Source: Mycobacterium pinniadriaticum
Lineage (GTDB): Bacteria; Actinomycetota; Actinomycetes; Mycobacteriales; Mycobacteriaceae
Direction of reading: 5' to 3'
Assembly: GCF_026242045.1 (NCBI RefSeq)
Contig: NZ_JAPJDO010000015.1
Coordinates: forward strand, 1-64,000
Length of the DNA: 64,000 nt
In this document: positions 27,612-35,145 of the stretch, piece after piece
Layout: every line of letters starts with the position of its first letter
Numbering within the stretch: the first letter of the stretch is position 1
Position numbers and translations under genes: made by a program
Notes under the pieces: model-generated
The model's input: only the letters and a program-made list of their open reading frames with translations
The model's database searches: none
Told to the model about the DNA's origin: nothing

Positions 27612-28148
27612 TCAGCGTGCGCCGGCCTTGGCCCGACGCCGCGCGGCAACGACTCGGCGCGCTTCACGCAGCCGCTGGCGAACGACTTCGGGGTCGTCGT
27701 CAGCATTGATGTCGACCGTTGTGGCCGCCAGGGCTTCGTACTGGCGATTGCGCCGTTGCTCGCGGTAGGCGAGAACGTCGTCGAGTAGCAGTCGGTGGCG
27801 GTTCCCGATCCGCTCGGCAGGCAACGTGCCGTCGGTGATTAGGCGGACCACCGTGGGGCGGCTGACCCCTAGTAGGTCGGCGGCCTGTTGGGTGGTCAAC
27901 GTCATTGTCTGCGGCGCGATGGTTACAGCCTTGCCGGCATGCAACGCCGCGACGACCTTCGTCAAGGCTTGGTGGACTGAACGCGGCAGTTCGATGCGGT
28001 CATGCTCACCGATCCCCACCAGGGCGTAACTAGGCGATGCCAGCTTTCCCCGGATGCGTTCATGGCTGGCCAGGAACCCGACGACCGTCGCCAACTGATC
28101 GGGGTCCTCCGGGATGAAGGTGACTGTCTCCGCCGCTTCGGCACTCAT
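27612..28148 (-). CDS. HTH antitoxin (excisionase/MerR-type DNA-binding)
   Basis: A 178-residue protein with an excisionase-type winged helix at residues 84-130 (LTTQQAADLLGVSRPTVVRLI, then IGNRHRLLLDDVLAYRE). The N-terminal 75 residues are a separate domain, and the C terminus is a basic helix rich in Arg (QRLREARRVVAARRRAK) that may contact the PIN toxin. The start is ATG 28148. It is first in the operon and probably represses it through the repeats at 28171-28200. Confidence 0.85.
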   Translation of the reverse strand: MSAEAAETVTFIPEDPDQLATVVGFLASHERIRGKLASPSYALVGIGEHDRIELPRSVHQALTKVVAALHAGKAVTIAPQTMTLTTQQAADLLGVSRPTVVRLITDGTLPAERIGNRHRLLLDDVLAYREQRRNRQYEALAATTVDINADDDPEVVRQRLREARRVVAARRRAKAGAR

Positions 28149-28170
28149 GTCAGATCCTATCTGCACTATC

Positions 28171-28200
28171 CGAAATAATGTTCGGAACGTTCGAATAATA
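28171..28200 (-). promoter_or_regulatory. Putative operator/promoter of the PIN-HTH operon
   Basis: Direct repeats CGAAATAAT (28171-28179) and CGAATAAT (28192-28199) flank the 8-bp palindrome GAACGTTC. The block lies 23 bp upstream of the antitoxin start and is conspicuously AT-rich. Autoregulation is inferred. Confidence 0.45.
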
Positions 28201-28310
28201 CCCGAGATGGCAGACACTCGATACCCCAAAGATCAGACCCGGCGGTTCGTTGCCTTCATGGGCCTGCAGCTACGACTTGGGATGTTCCCAGTACCGAGAA
28301 GCACGGCTGT

Positions 28311-28544
28311 CTAATGCTTCGATCCCTGCGGCCGTACCGTCACCCCGGCAGCCTTCAGGATGTTCAGCACTGTCGTCCGACCGAGCTCCCATTCCTCAGC
28401 TATTTGCCGACTGGTCTGCCCGGATTCGTACGCTTCGACGACCGCGGACCGTAGCGCGGCAGTGATCCGGCGCCGTTGCCGAGGCGGCGAAACGAACACG
28501 TGCGAATGTTCAACCTCAGAAACATCATCTTGCACACCAGTCAA
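28311..28544 (-). CDS. Small helix-turn-helix protein
   Basis: A 77-codon ORF from a TTG start (an alternative GTG is three codons in). Residues about 22-72 form a homeodomain-like HTH (RRITAALRSAVVEAYESG, RQIAEEWELGRTTVLNILK) like the C-terminal DNA-binding piece of resolvases or transposases. No catalytic recombinase domain is present, so it is either a free-standing regulator or a recombinase remnant. It ends 163 bp upstream of the antitoxin and points the same way. Confidence 0.55.
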   Translation of the reverse strand: MTGVQDDVSEVEHSHVFVSPPRQRRRITAALRSAVVEAYESGQTSRQIAEEWELGRTTVLNILKAAGVTVRPQGSKH

Positions 28545-28566
28545 CGATGTGTTCGGACTGAACTGA

Positions 28567-28596
28567 CTGAGGGCTACCAGCGGAAACAGCCCTCAG
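28567..28596. repeat. Hairpin containing an attachment-like core
   Basis: A perfect 9-bp stem (CTGAGGGCT/AGCCCTCAG) whose loop and flanks give GCTACCAGCGGAAA, a 14-base exact match to 30526-30539 next to the right-hand tRNA duplicate. It could act as a terminator, or mark an internal island boundary. Confidence 0.55.
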
Positions 28597-28648
28597 ACGT
28601 GGGCGCGTTGTCACCCCCATCGATCCGAGGGGTGATGATGGGTGCATC

Positions 28649-29359
28649 GTGAGTGCGCGTTTCGAGGAGCTCGACTGGTCCCAGACCCCCATGGGGGTCA
28701 TCAGCCTGCGCAGGCGGGTTGAGCCGTCACTGAACATCGACGTATACGAGGTCAAGCTCGGCGACGAGTTCCTGATGTCGAGCCTGTTCACCGTGGCCGA
28801 GGTCGCGCTCGCCCGCCTCGCCCTGGCCCGGGCGGCCGACGCCGAACTCGATGTCGTGGTCGGTGGATTGGGCCTGGGCTACACCGCGCAGGCGGCGCTC
28901 GACAGCCCCCGCGTTCGTTCGCTCCTCGTGGTGGAAGCACTGGCGGAGGTCATCGGCTGGCATCAGCGCCGGTTGGTCCCCGACACCGCCGGCCTGGCGT
29001 CAGACCCCCGGGTGCGCCTGCAGCACGGCGACTTTTTCGCCATGGCCGACAGCAGCGCCGGATTCGATCCGCAGACGCCGCATCGGCGCTTTCATGCCGT
29101 CCTGCTCGACATCGACCACACGCCCAGCCACGTCCTGCATCCCAGCCACTCCGCGTTCTACACGCCGGAAGGCGTGGCCAAGCTCGCCGGTCACCTGCAC
29201 CCCGGCGGCGTCTTCGCGCTGTGGTCCGACGATCCACCCGACTCCGATTTCGAGTCGGTGCTCGCCGGGGTCTTCGGCCGGTCCGAGGCCTCGGTCATCC
29301 GCTTCGCCAACCCCCTGACCGGCGGGCACTCGACCAGCACCGTCTACGTCGCGAGTTAG
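28649..29359 (+). CDS. Spermidine synthase-fold methyltransferase-like protein
   Basis: A 236-residue Rossmann-fold protein of the spermidine-synthase/SAM-dependent family. The ligand loop is VVGGLGLGYTAQAAL (GxGxG, residues about 70-84), followed by VVEALAEVI and the FHAVLLDIDHTP segment. Family members lack clear polyamine genes nearby, so the substrate is not predicted. The start is GTG 28649. It is followed by the DsbA-like gene after eight bases, suggesting one transcript. Codon use resembles the core genome. Confidence 0.8.
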   Translation: MSARFEELDWSQTPMGVISLRRRVEPSLNIDVYEVKLGDEFLMSSLFTVAEVALARLALARAADAELDVVVGGLGLGYTAQAALDSPRVRSLLVVEALAEVIGWHQRRLVPDTAGLASDPRVRLQHGDFFAMADSSAGFDPQTPHRRFHAVLLDIDHTPSHVLHPSHSAFYTPEGVAKLAGHLHPGGVFALWSDDPPDSDFESVLAGVFGRSEASVIRFANPLTGGHSTSTVYVAS

Positions 29360-29367
29360 ATGGGGTC

Positions 29368-30036
29368 ATGCACGTGCGAGCAATAAACCGGCCACTTGGG
29401 TCCGTCGCGGCAGTCCTCGGCCTGCTGGTGGCGCTGGTCATGTGCGGGCCGGCCAGCGGCATCGCGCATGCAGCCGCAGCGGCACCGGCCGGCGACGCGC
29501 TCTCGATCGGCGACCCCGACGCACTGGGGCAGATCGACCTCTACGTGGACCCGCTGTGCCCGTACAGCGGCGAGTTCGTGCGGACACACGGCGAACAGAT
29601 CAGCAAACGCATCGAGACCGGCGCGCTGCGCGTCAACCTGCGGTTCGTCGACTTCCTCGACAAGTACTCCGCCAGTGGCACCTACGACAGCCGGGCGATC
29701 TACGCGGCCTACGTGGTGGCCGACCAATCGCGATCGAGTGACGTCGCGTGGCGCTTCATCGAGTCGATCTATGCCAGGGATACCCAGCCCGAGGAGGGCG
29801 GGCCTACGGATCTGAGCAACGACCAGCTTGCCGACATCGCCAATCGGGTCGGTGCGCCTCAGCTGGCCCAAGACCTCATTCGGATCGGTTTGCCCATCGG
29901 TTTCGACCCGCGCGTGATCGCGGTCAACAATCTTGATGCGCTGCACCGATTTCCCGAGCCGGGAGTTCCGCGCGTCGTCATCAACGACCAGCCGGTCGAC
30001 GAAGATTCAGACTGGCTGGCGCAGCTTCCCGGATGA
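29368..30036 (+). CDS. Exported DsbA/thioredoxin-fold protein with CxxS motif
   Basis: A 222-residue secreted protein. The signal peptide (about residues 1-36) ends near AHAAAAA, then a thioredoxin fold with an inserted helical domain follows. The active site is LCPYS, so the second cysteine of a CxxC pair is replaced by Ser, and the cis-Pro segment is GVPRVVIND. A single-Cys site suggests binding or isomerase/reductase chemistry rather than disulphide donation (inference). The start is ATG 29368, right after the spermidine-synthase-like gene. Confidence 0.85.
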   Translation: MHVRAINRPLGSVAAVLGLLVALVMCGPASGIAHAAAAAPAGDALSIGDPDALGQIDLYVDPLCPYSGEFVRTHGEQISKRIETGALRVNLRFVDFLDKYSASGTYDSRAIYAAYVVADQSRSSDVAWRFIESIYARDTQPEEGGPTDLSNDQLADIANRVGAPQLAQDLIRIGLPIGFDPRVIAVNNLDALHRFPEPGVPRVVINDQPVDEDSDWLAQLPG

Positions 30037-30048
30037 GCCGACACAACG

Positions 30049-30078
30049 AGGCCCGCGCGACCATCATCGCGCGGGCCT
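30049..30078. terminator. Bidirectional terminator
   Basis: A perfect 12-bp stem (AGGCCCGCGCGA/TCGCGCGGGCCT) with a 6-nt loop between two convergent genes. Confidence 0.8.
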
Positions 30079-30089
30079 TCGGGCACAGG

Positions 30090-30323
30090 CTATAGCTGGC
30101 CCAGCGGCCGGCAGACATTGGACAGCGCATTCCAGTACTGGCCTGCCGGGCAGTCCTCCGCTGGCCGTGGCGTCTGGCACGTATTCGTGATCGGGTCCCA
30201 AAACTGCCCGTTCACGCAGTTCAGCGGTTCCGCAGCACTCACGCCAACACTCAACGGCGCTGCTGCGGCTAGGCAAACGCTTGCGACGACGGCGGCCGTC
30301 GCGCGACGACGTAGTGATTTCAT
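30090..30323 (-). CDS. Small secreted cysteine-containing protein
   Basis: A 77-residue exported peptide. The signal peptide (about 1-34) is followed by a 40-residue mature part with two matched half-units, CVNGQFWDPITNTC and CPAGQYWNALSNVC, so two disulphides are likely. GGAAGAG lies eight bases before the ATG at 30323. Similar short Cys-framed secreted peptides are common in mycobacteria, without known function. Confidence 0.7.
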   Translation of the reverse strand: MKSLRRRATAAVVASVCLAAAAPLSVGVSAAEPLNCVNGQFWDPITNTCQTPRPAEDCPAGQYWNALSNVCRPLGQL

Positions 30324-30469
30324 GCTCTGACTCTTCCCGGGCGTGTACGTGTCCAAACCATAGCTCGATCGCAGCCAGACCTTCTTGGGGGCGTGTGAGG
30401 CGTGTGAAATCACGCTGACCTACACCAACGCGATGTGCTGCGATTCGAGATCGCACCCTTGCGCTCCCT

Positions 30470-30508
30470 GGGGGTCAAGTGGTCACAGGTTCAGATCCTG
30501 TCAGCCCG
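30470..30508. repeat. tRNA-like 3-prime fragment
   Basis: A T-arm-like hairpin (ACAGG-TTCAGAT-CCTGT, 30485-30501) followed by CAGCCCG, which would be an acceptor strand. No matching 5-prime half is visible. It resembles the end of a different tRNA left beside the initiator-tRNA duplicate, so this site may have received a second integration. Confidence 0.4.
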
Positions 30509-30515
30509 TCAGTTG

Positions 30516-30547
30516 TCCTGTCCCCGCTACCAGCGGAAATGGCCCTC
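30516..30547. repeat. Right attachment-type repeat (duplicate tRNA end)
   Basis: A copy of 24497-24528 with two differences in 32 positions. It carries the last 14 bases of the initiator tRNA without the rest of the gene, so it is an att-type scar and not a second tRNA. Confidence 0.75.
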
Positions 30548-30566
30548 AGAGACCTCTCTGAGGGCC
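30541..30566 (+). terminator. Terminator after the right-hand repeat
   Basis: GGCCCTCAGAG (30541-30551) pairs perfectly with CTCTGAGGGCC (30556-30566), loop ACCT, followed by ATTTT. It is better than the one now behind the tRNA, and may be the original tRNA terminator displaced by insertion. Confidence 0.75.
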
Positions 30567-30616
30567 ATTTTCATCATGGCGCCCGCTTTGGCGAGACCCA
30601 CGGATAGACGTGCGTA

Positions 30617-30655
30617 GCCAAGTCAGCAGAGTCACTCAGGGCCGGGCACGGTGGG
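30617..30655. repeat. Imperfect direct repeat, left of glycosyltransferase
   Basis: This matches 31691-31729 in roughly four of five positions, with shared blocks GCAGAGTC and CCGGGCAC. The pair brackets the glycosyltransferase gene. Confidence 0.4.
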
Positions 30656-30748
30656 TACCGGTAAGCGGCACGGGCGAGATTCGGCGGAATTCGAACCGAC
30701 GTACCCCGAGGACCGAAACCATGCGACCGATCGGCGCGCGACACCGCT

Positions 30749-31594
30749 TCATGTTCGCTTCACGTCCAACCACGCGCGACGGGTGGGCTCGATGACCCGG
30801 TCGTTGGCATGGTGCATGACGTTCTCTGGCCACAGCCCGATGCCGGCCACTCCCAGTTGCGGCCACCAGTTCGCGGCCACGTTCGACACTTGGCGAACGG
30901 GAATTCCGCTGGCTACCGCGGCGAAGTGCAACCAGACATCATCCGCATGCGGACACACCGCCGAAAAGACGTCCCCACGATGTCGCAGTACCGACAACAG
31001 TTCCGGCGGATAGGCGACACCGGAGACGCCGGTTGCGAACACCCGATCGGAGGGTTCGCTGGTCGTGCACATGGGCCACTTCGAGTAGGGTGCGTCGGAG
31101 CGAATCCGCGCGCGATAGGCGGTGACCTCGCCAGCGCGATGCGCGGCCACCAGCCTCGACAGCCAATTCCGCGGGTAATAGACGTCGTCATCGGCAGTAA
31201 CCAGCGTGCGCGTCGGTTCACTCGCCATGACGTAGGGAAAGTACTTGTTGTGCGGGCCGAAGTCCCCGCAGTGGTTGATTTCCAGGCCACGCCGCGCCAG
31301 GCGCCGCAGCGTGCGGGGCGGTTTCTTGACCGCGGCTTCGTCGGCCAACCAGAGGATCACGCGCCGGGGCCGTTCGACACCGCGCCCGATCGTTTCGATC
31401 GTCTTCCACACCGTGCGAACCCGCATGCCGTGACTTGCCAGCGAAACATCGACGTCGCAGGTGCCAACGACAGGTCGTTGGGAACGAAGGTTGATGACGC
31501 GAAGCCACCAACCGTATCCCGTGAGCTGGAAAGGCAGGAGGATCCATCTGAGCGGTCCGCCCGGAAAAGCGCCGTCGTTCGTCACTTTCGGCAT
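30749..31594 (-). CDS. Glycosyltransferase-like protein
   Basis: A roughly 281-residue cytosolic protein with features of a GT-A glycosyltransferase: a basic/hydrophobic N-terminal stretch, an ILWLADEAAVKK strand-helix unit, a metal-binding VTADDDVYYP, and a later CPHADDVWLHFAA acidic motif that could hold the catalytic base. The donor and acceptor sugars are unknown. The start ATG 31594 (MPKVTNDG) follows a GAGGTTGG-like site; the frame is open further upstream but without family-like sequence. It is isolated from other sugar genes and flanked by imperfect direct repeats. Confidence 0.65.
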   Translation of the reverse strand: MPKVTNDGAFPGGPLRWILLPFQLTGYGWWLRVINLRSQRPVVGTCDVDVSLASHGMRVRTVWKTIETIGRGVERPRRVILWLADEAAVKKPPRTLRRLARRGLEINHCGDFGPHNKYFPYVMASEPTRTLVTADDDVYYPRNWLSRLVAAHRAGEVTAYRARIRSDAPYSKWPMCTTSEPSDRVFATGVSGVAYPPELLSVLRHRGDVFSAVCPHADDVWLHFAAVASGIPVRQVSNVAANWWPQLGVAGIGLWPENVMHHANDRVIEPTRRAWLDVKRT

Positions 31595-31690
31595 CCCATA
31601 CCAACCTCGGGCGCCTTCTGTGCCCGAACCGTCGACCCAGTGCCCGGCGCAACCACCACGTCGGCGACAAGAGGACCGCATGGGCTCCTG

Positions 31691-31729
31691 GCCAAGCCGG
31701 CAGAGTCGGTCCGAGCCGGGCACAGTGGG
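31691..31729. repeat. Imperfect direct repeat, right of glycosyltransferase
   Basis: Partner of the repeat at 30617-30655 in the same orientation; about 1.07 kb apart. It abuts the htpG remnant. Confidence 0.4.
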
Positions 31730-31731
31730 GT

Positions 31732-31938
31732 CAGAAGTGCTGTGCCGTAGAGCAACTCGGCCGTCTCGGCCAGCGTCGCGTCGCCGCCACGGTCAGCGAA
31801 CCCGGCTCGCAACCCAGCGATGAACGGATGGCTCGGATCGAGCATCGAGGATACGCTTTTCCTGCCGCCGTCACACGGGGCGCTCAGCACAGTCAAATCG
31901 TCGGCGATCGCAGCGGCTTTGGGCTCGTCGAGTCGCCT
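31732..31938 (-). pseudogene. Truncated, frameshifted htpG 3-prime fragment
   Basis: A decayed copy of the last quarter of htpG on the same strand as the intact gene 7.2 kb away. Nucleotides 31732-31761 match 38995-39024 with one difference in 30. The translated part LDPSHPFIAGLRAGFADRGG parallels LNPDHPLIAGLRDGFASRGG of HtpG, ending ELLYGTALL in both. Two extra bases near 31843 break the frame before EKRIL. Upstream, RLDEPKAAAIADD parallels RLTESPACLITDS. The final 20 residues, the ATPase domain and the middle domain are missing. Confidence 0.75.
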
Positions 31939-32412
31939 CACCACCCGCTCAGGACCGGGCTCGACACGTGCCGCGCCGGGCTCGATGTGGAACGCCTGCT
32001 CGACGCGATCGTGCAGACGCTGCGATGAACGGTTGTTTCTTGGGTGTCCTACCGCCGCTTTGAACACCTCGGGCTGGTCGCCGTCCGTGGTTCGTAACAC
32101 GGCGTCGTCACCGAAGGAGGTCTCGGGACGGAAGTTGGCGCGGACGACGCTCACGGTTCTCCCAGGCTCGGATGACTAGTTCGGATCGGAGGTCGTGCAA
32201 CGGATGGAGGTGCTCGATCGATGTTGGCTAGGAGCGCACGCTCGGTGGGGGGAGCTGTCAACTCATTCGCTTTCAGCGGAAGTGCTTCGCTCACGGCAAG
32301 AATTATCTGCTCGATGAGTGCGCTGCCCGCCGCGGTGTTCGGTGTACTTATTGCGCAGCTCGCTACCGGCGAGAATGCCCCACCTGACGACCGTCCACGC
32401 CAAGGGCACCCG
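31939..32412. other. Region without a supported gene
   Basis: An open frame continues from the htpG remnant up to 32154 on the minus strand, but its translation has no recognisable domain. The rest up to the glgP stop shows no gene, RNA or repeat that I can support. It is likely decayed sequence linked to the htpG duplication. Confidence 0.5.
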
Positions 32413-34929
32413 CTAGCCCTCGTACCAGCAGATCTGCGGCGCCTCGATCGGAATCAACGCGTCCGGGTGATGGGGCACCACGCGCGGGGTGTAGTCCGAA
32501 GGCGGCCGCGACCCGTCCACGTGGGCGTGGTAGCTGAACGTGCCCCGGATGACTTCGTCGCCGCGTTCCATCGGAATCAACTCGGCGGCACCGCCGTCGA
32601 GACCCGACGCGTACAGCTGCACACGTACTGCTCCGGTTCCGATCGGGCCCAGGGAGACCAATACCCGAAAGTGGTATCCGGTCGCGGTCGGCTCGACGTG
32701 CAGCGCGCCGAACGCTACCTCGCTCCAGTGGTTGGCGATCATCTCCCGCCAGGCTTGTACGTCGCCGGCGACTCGGCAGTGCTCGATAATGCGTGCGCGA
32801 TAAGCGGCCGCCGCGGGGGCGTAGTACTCCTCGACGTACTGCCGGACCATGCGTTCGGAGGAGAACCGGGGTGTCAGCGTGGCCATGCTCTCGCGGACCC
32901 GTGCCATCCAGTCCTCCGGAACGCCGTCTTCATTGCGGGCGTAGAAGATCGCGACGATGTCGTTTTCGAGCAGCGCGTAGAGATCCTCGGCCTCCTGGGC
33001 ATCCCACTGCGGGTCCCCGTCATGCTCCCGGCCGTCGCCGATCGCCCACCCCACCGCGGGGTCATAGGCCTCGGCCCACCAGCCGTCGAGTTCCGAGAGG
33101 TTGAGGCCGCCGTTGACCAGCACCTTCATCCCGCTGGTTCCGCTGGCCTCCCAGGGCCGGCGCGGCGTGTTGATCCAGACGTCGACGCCGTTGACCAGCT
33201 GCTCGGCCAGCAGCAGGTCGTAGTCGGCGATGAACGCGACGCGTGAGCGAACATCCTCGCGTTGGGAGAATTCATACCAGCGCTGAATCATCGCCTTGCC
33301 GAGGCTGTCGGCCGGATGGGCCTTGCCGGCAACCGCAATCTGAACGGGCCGTTCGGGATTGGTGAGAATGCGGGCGAAGCGGTCGGGGTCGTGCAGCAGT
33401 AGCGCGGTGCGTTTGTACTCGGTGAAGCGCCGGGCGAATCCGAGCGTGAGGGTGTTGGGATCGAAGATGCGCTGGGCTTCGTCGATGCGGTCAGCTCCGG
33501 CGCCGGCGATCGTGTATTGGCGTGCCAGCCGCTGGCGTGCCCAGCCGACGAAACGTTCCCGGTTGCTGTTGCGCATCGCCCACAGCTCGGCCGTCGAGCG
33601 CTTCTCCATCCGCTCCACGATCGGAGTCGGAACGCCGCGCCACTGCTCGCGCAGTTCGGCATCCGTCCACAGGTCGTCGGCGGCCGGTGAGTCCCACGAC
33701 GGCACGTGGACACCGTTGGTGACGTACCCGACCGGAACCTCCTCGATCGGGTAGCGCGGAAAAAGATCCGCGAAGAGCTTGCGGCTGACCTCGCCGTGTA
33801 GCCGGCTTACGCCGTTGACCCGCGACGACCCGCGAATCGCAAGGTACGCCATGTTGAAGGGTTCGGAGTCATCGGCGGGGCGCATGCGACCCAAGCCGAG
33901 AATGTCGTTGATGCTGACTCCCATCTCGGCGGCGAGTGGCGCGAGATACCCGCTGACGTAGCCGGGATCGAAACGGTCAAAGGCGGCGGCGACCGGCGTG
34001 TGGGTGGTGAACACGGTGCCCGTGCGGGCGATGGTCAGCGCGACGTCGAACGGGACGTCGTGATCCAGTGCGATCCAGCGGGCCCGCTCCAACACGGCGA
34101 ACGCCGCATGCCCTTCGTTGAGGTGACAGACATACGGATCGAGGCCCAGCTCGCGCAGCAAGCGCCACCCGCCGAAGCCGAGCGCCATCTCCTGCTCCCA
34201 CCGAACCCCGGAGTCGGCTTCGTAGAGCTGTGCGGTGATGCCGCGGTCCGAGGGGTCGTTGGCCGGGTCGTTGCTGTCGAGCAGATACAGCCACAGCCGT
34301 CCGACGTTCACGGCCCAGGCGCGCAAATACACCGTCCGGCCGGGAAACTCGAGCGGAATGCGAATCCACGCGCCGTCCTGGCCGCGCAATCGCTGCACCG
34401 GAATCTCACTCGGGTCGCTGAACGGGTAGAACTCACGCTGATTGCCCTGGGAGTCGAGGGCCTGCCGAAAGTAGCCCTGCTGGTAGAGCAGCCCCACCCC
34501 GATCACCGGCACGCCGAGATCGGTCGCGGACTTCATGTAGTCGCCGGCCAGGACGCCCAGTCCACCCGCGTAGATCGGCAACGCCTCGGAGAGGCCGAAC
34601 TCCATGCTGAAATACGCCGTCAGATTCAGCGTCCTCGCCGCCGGGCACTGCGGAAACCAGAAGGGGTCGCTGTTGCGGTTTCGGCGATCCTCGATCAGTG
34701 TCTGCACCTCAGCGCAGAACGCGTGGTCCTTGGCGAGCGCCTCGAGCTCGGGCTGGCCGATCGATGTGAGCACCGCCCAAGGGTTGCGCGACGCCGCCCA
34801 CAATTTCGGGTTCACCCGATGCCACACCCGATCGGCACGGTGCGACGATATGAGCCGCATGTCGAGGGCGAGATCGTCCAGACCACGCAGAGAGTCGGGG
34901 AGGTTGATGTCGCTGCCATGGTCCGTCAT
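32413..34929 (-). CDS. glgP: Alpha-glucan (glycogen) phosphorylase
   Basis: An 838-residue PLP-dependent GT35 phosphorylase that releases glucose-1-phosphate from alpha-1,4-glucans. The cofactor-lysine motif EASGTSGMK places the PLP lysine at K602, followed by VNGGLNLSELDGWW. The N-terminal half has YFSMEFGLSEALPIYAGGLG, the motif of the bacterial GlgP/MalP short form that lacks the extended regulatory N terminus of muscle-type enzymes. It matches Rv1328. The ATG at 34929 begins MTDHGSDINLPDSL; the divergent gene is phoU, with 216 bp between them. Confidence 0.95.
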   Translation of the reverse strand: MTDHGSDINLPDSLRGLDDLALDMRLISSHRADRVWHRVNPKLWAASRNPWAVLTSIGQPELEALAKDHAFCAEVQTLIEDRRNRNSDPFWFPQCPAARTLNLTAYFSMEFGLSEALPIYAGGLGVLAGDYMKSATDLGVPVIGVGLLYQQGYFRQALDSQGNQREFYPFSDPSEIPVQRLRGQDGAWIRIPLEFPGRTVYLRAWAVNVGRLWLYLLDSNDPANDPSDRGITAQLYEADSGVRWEQEMALGFGGWRLLRELGLDPYVCHLNEGHAAFAVLERARWIALDHDVPFDVALTIARTGTVFTTHTPVAAAFDRFDPGYVSGYLAPLAAEMGVSINDILGLGRMRPADDSEPFNMAYLAIRGSSRVNGVSRLHGEVSRKLFADLFPRYPIEEVPVGYVTNGVHVPSWDSPAADDLWTDAELREQWRGVPTPIVERMEKRSTAELWAMRNSNRERFVGWARQRLARQYTIAGAGADRIDEAQRIFDPNTLTLGFARRFTEYKRTALLLHDPDRFARILTNPERPVQIAVAGKAHPADSLGKAMIQRWYEFSQREDVRSRVAFIADYDLLLAEQLVNGVDVWINTPRRPWEASGTSGMKVLVNGGLNLSELDGWWAEAYDPAVGWAIGDGREHDGDPQWDAQEAEDLYALLENDIVAIFYARNEDGVPEDWMARVRESMATLTPRFSSERMVRQYVEEYYAPAAAAYRARIIEHCRVAGDVQAWREMIANHWSEVAFGALHVEPTATGYHFRVLVSLGPIGTGAVRVQLYASGLDGGAAELIPMERGDEVIRGTFSYHAHVDGSRPPSDYTPRVVPHHPDALIPIEAPQICWYEG

Positions 34930-35145
34930 GAGATCGCCTACCTCGTTGTTCAGAAAGCGCCTACGAACCTAGATCGGGCGTCTTAACTCAAGACAAAGCA
35001 TGCGTGACGTCCAGCTGCGGGTAGCGGTGTTCAGTATGGCGGTGAACGGTTGGTAAATATCGCCGAAACAGCAATGTGGATGCCCGGCGGGGGGCCGATG
35101 ATGGCGCTGGCGCCTCGGGCAGGTACATCGGGAGGGGATTACTCC

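Noticed and set aside
30435..30617. 60-codon open frame over the right attachment region
   Set aside because: Its translation includes SQVQILSAR, a sequence commonly produced when tRNA T-arms are read as protein. The region is a tRNA remnant, not a gene.
32221..33246. 341-codon plus-strand open frame over the glgP 3-prime end
   Set aside because: Most of it is antisense to glgP, whose protein is unmistakable; the non-overlapping part has no domain.
35024..35050. Possible Pho-box direct repeat GCGGTG before phoU
   Set aside because: Two GCGGTG units 15 bp apart occur upstream of phoU, but spacing and flanks do not match a RegX3 site well enough to claim.
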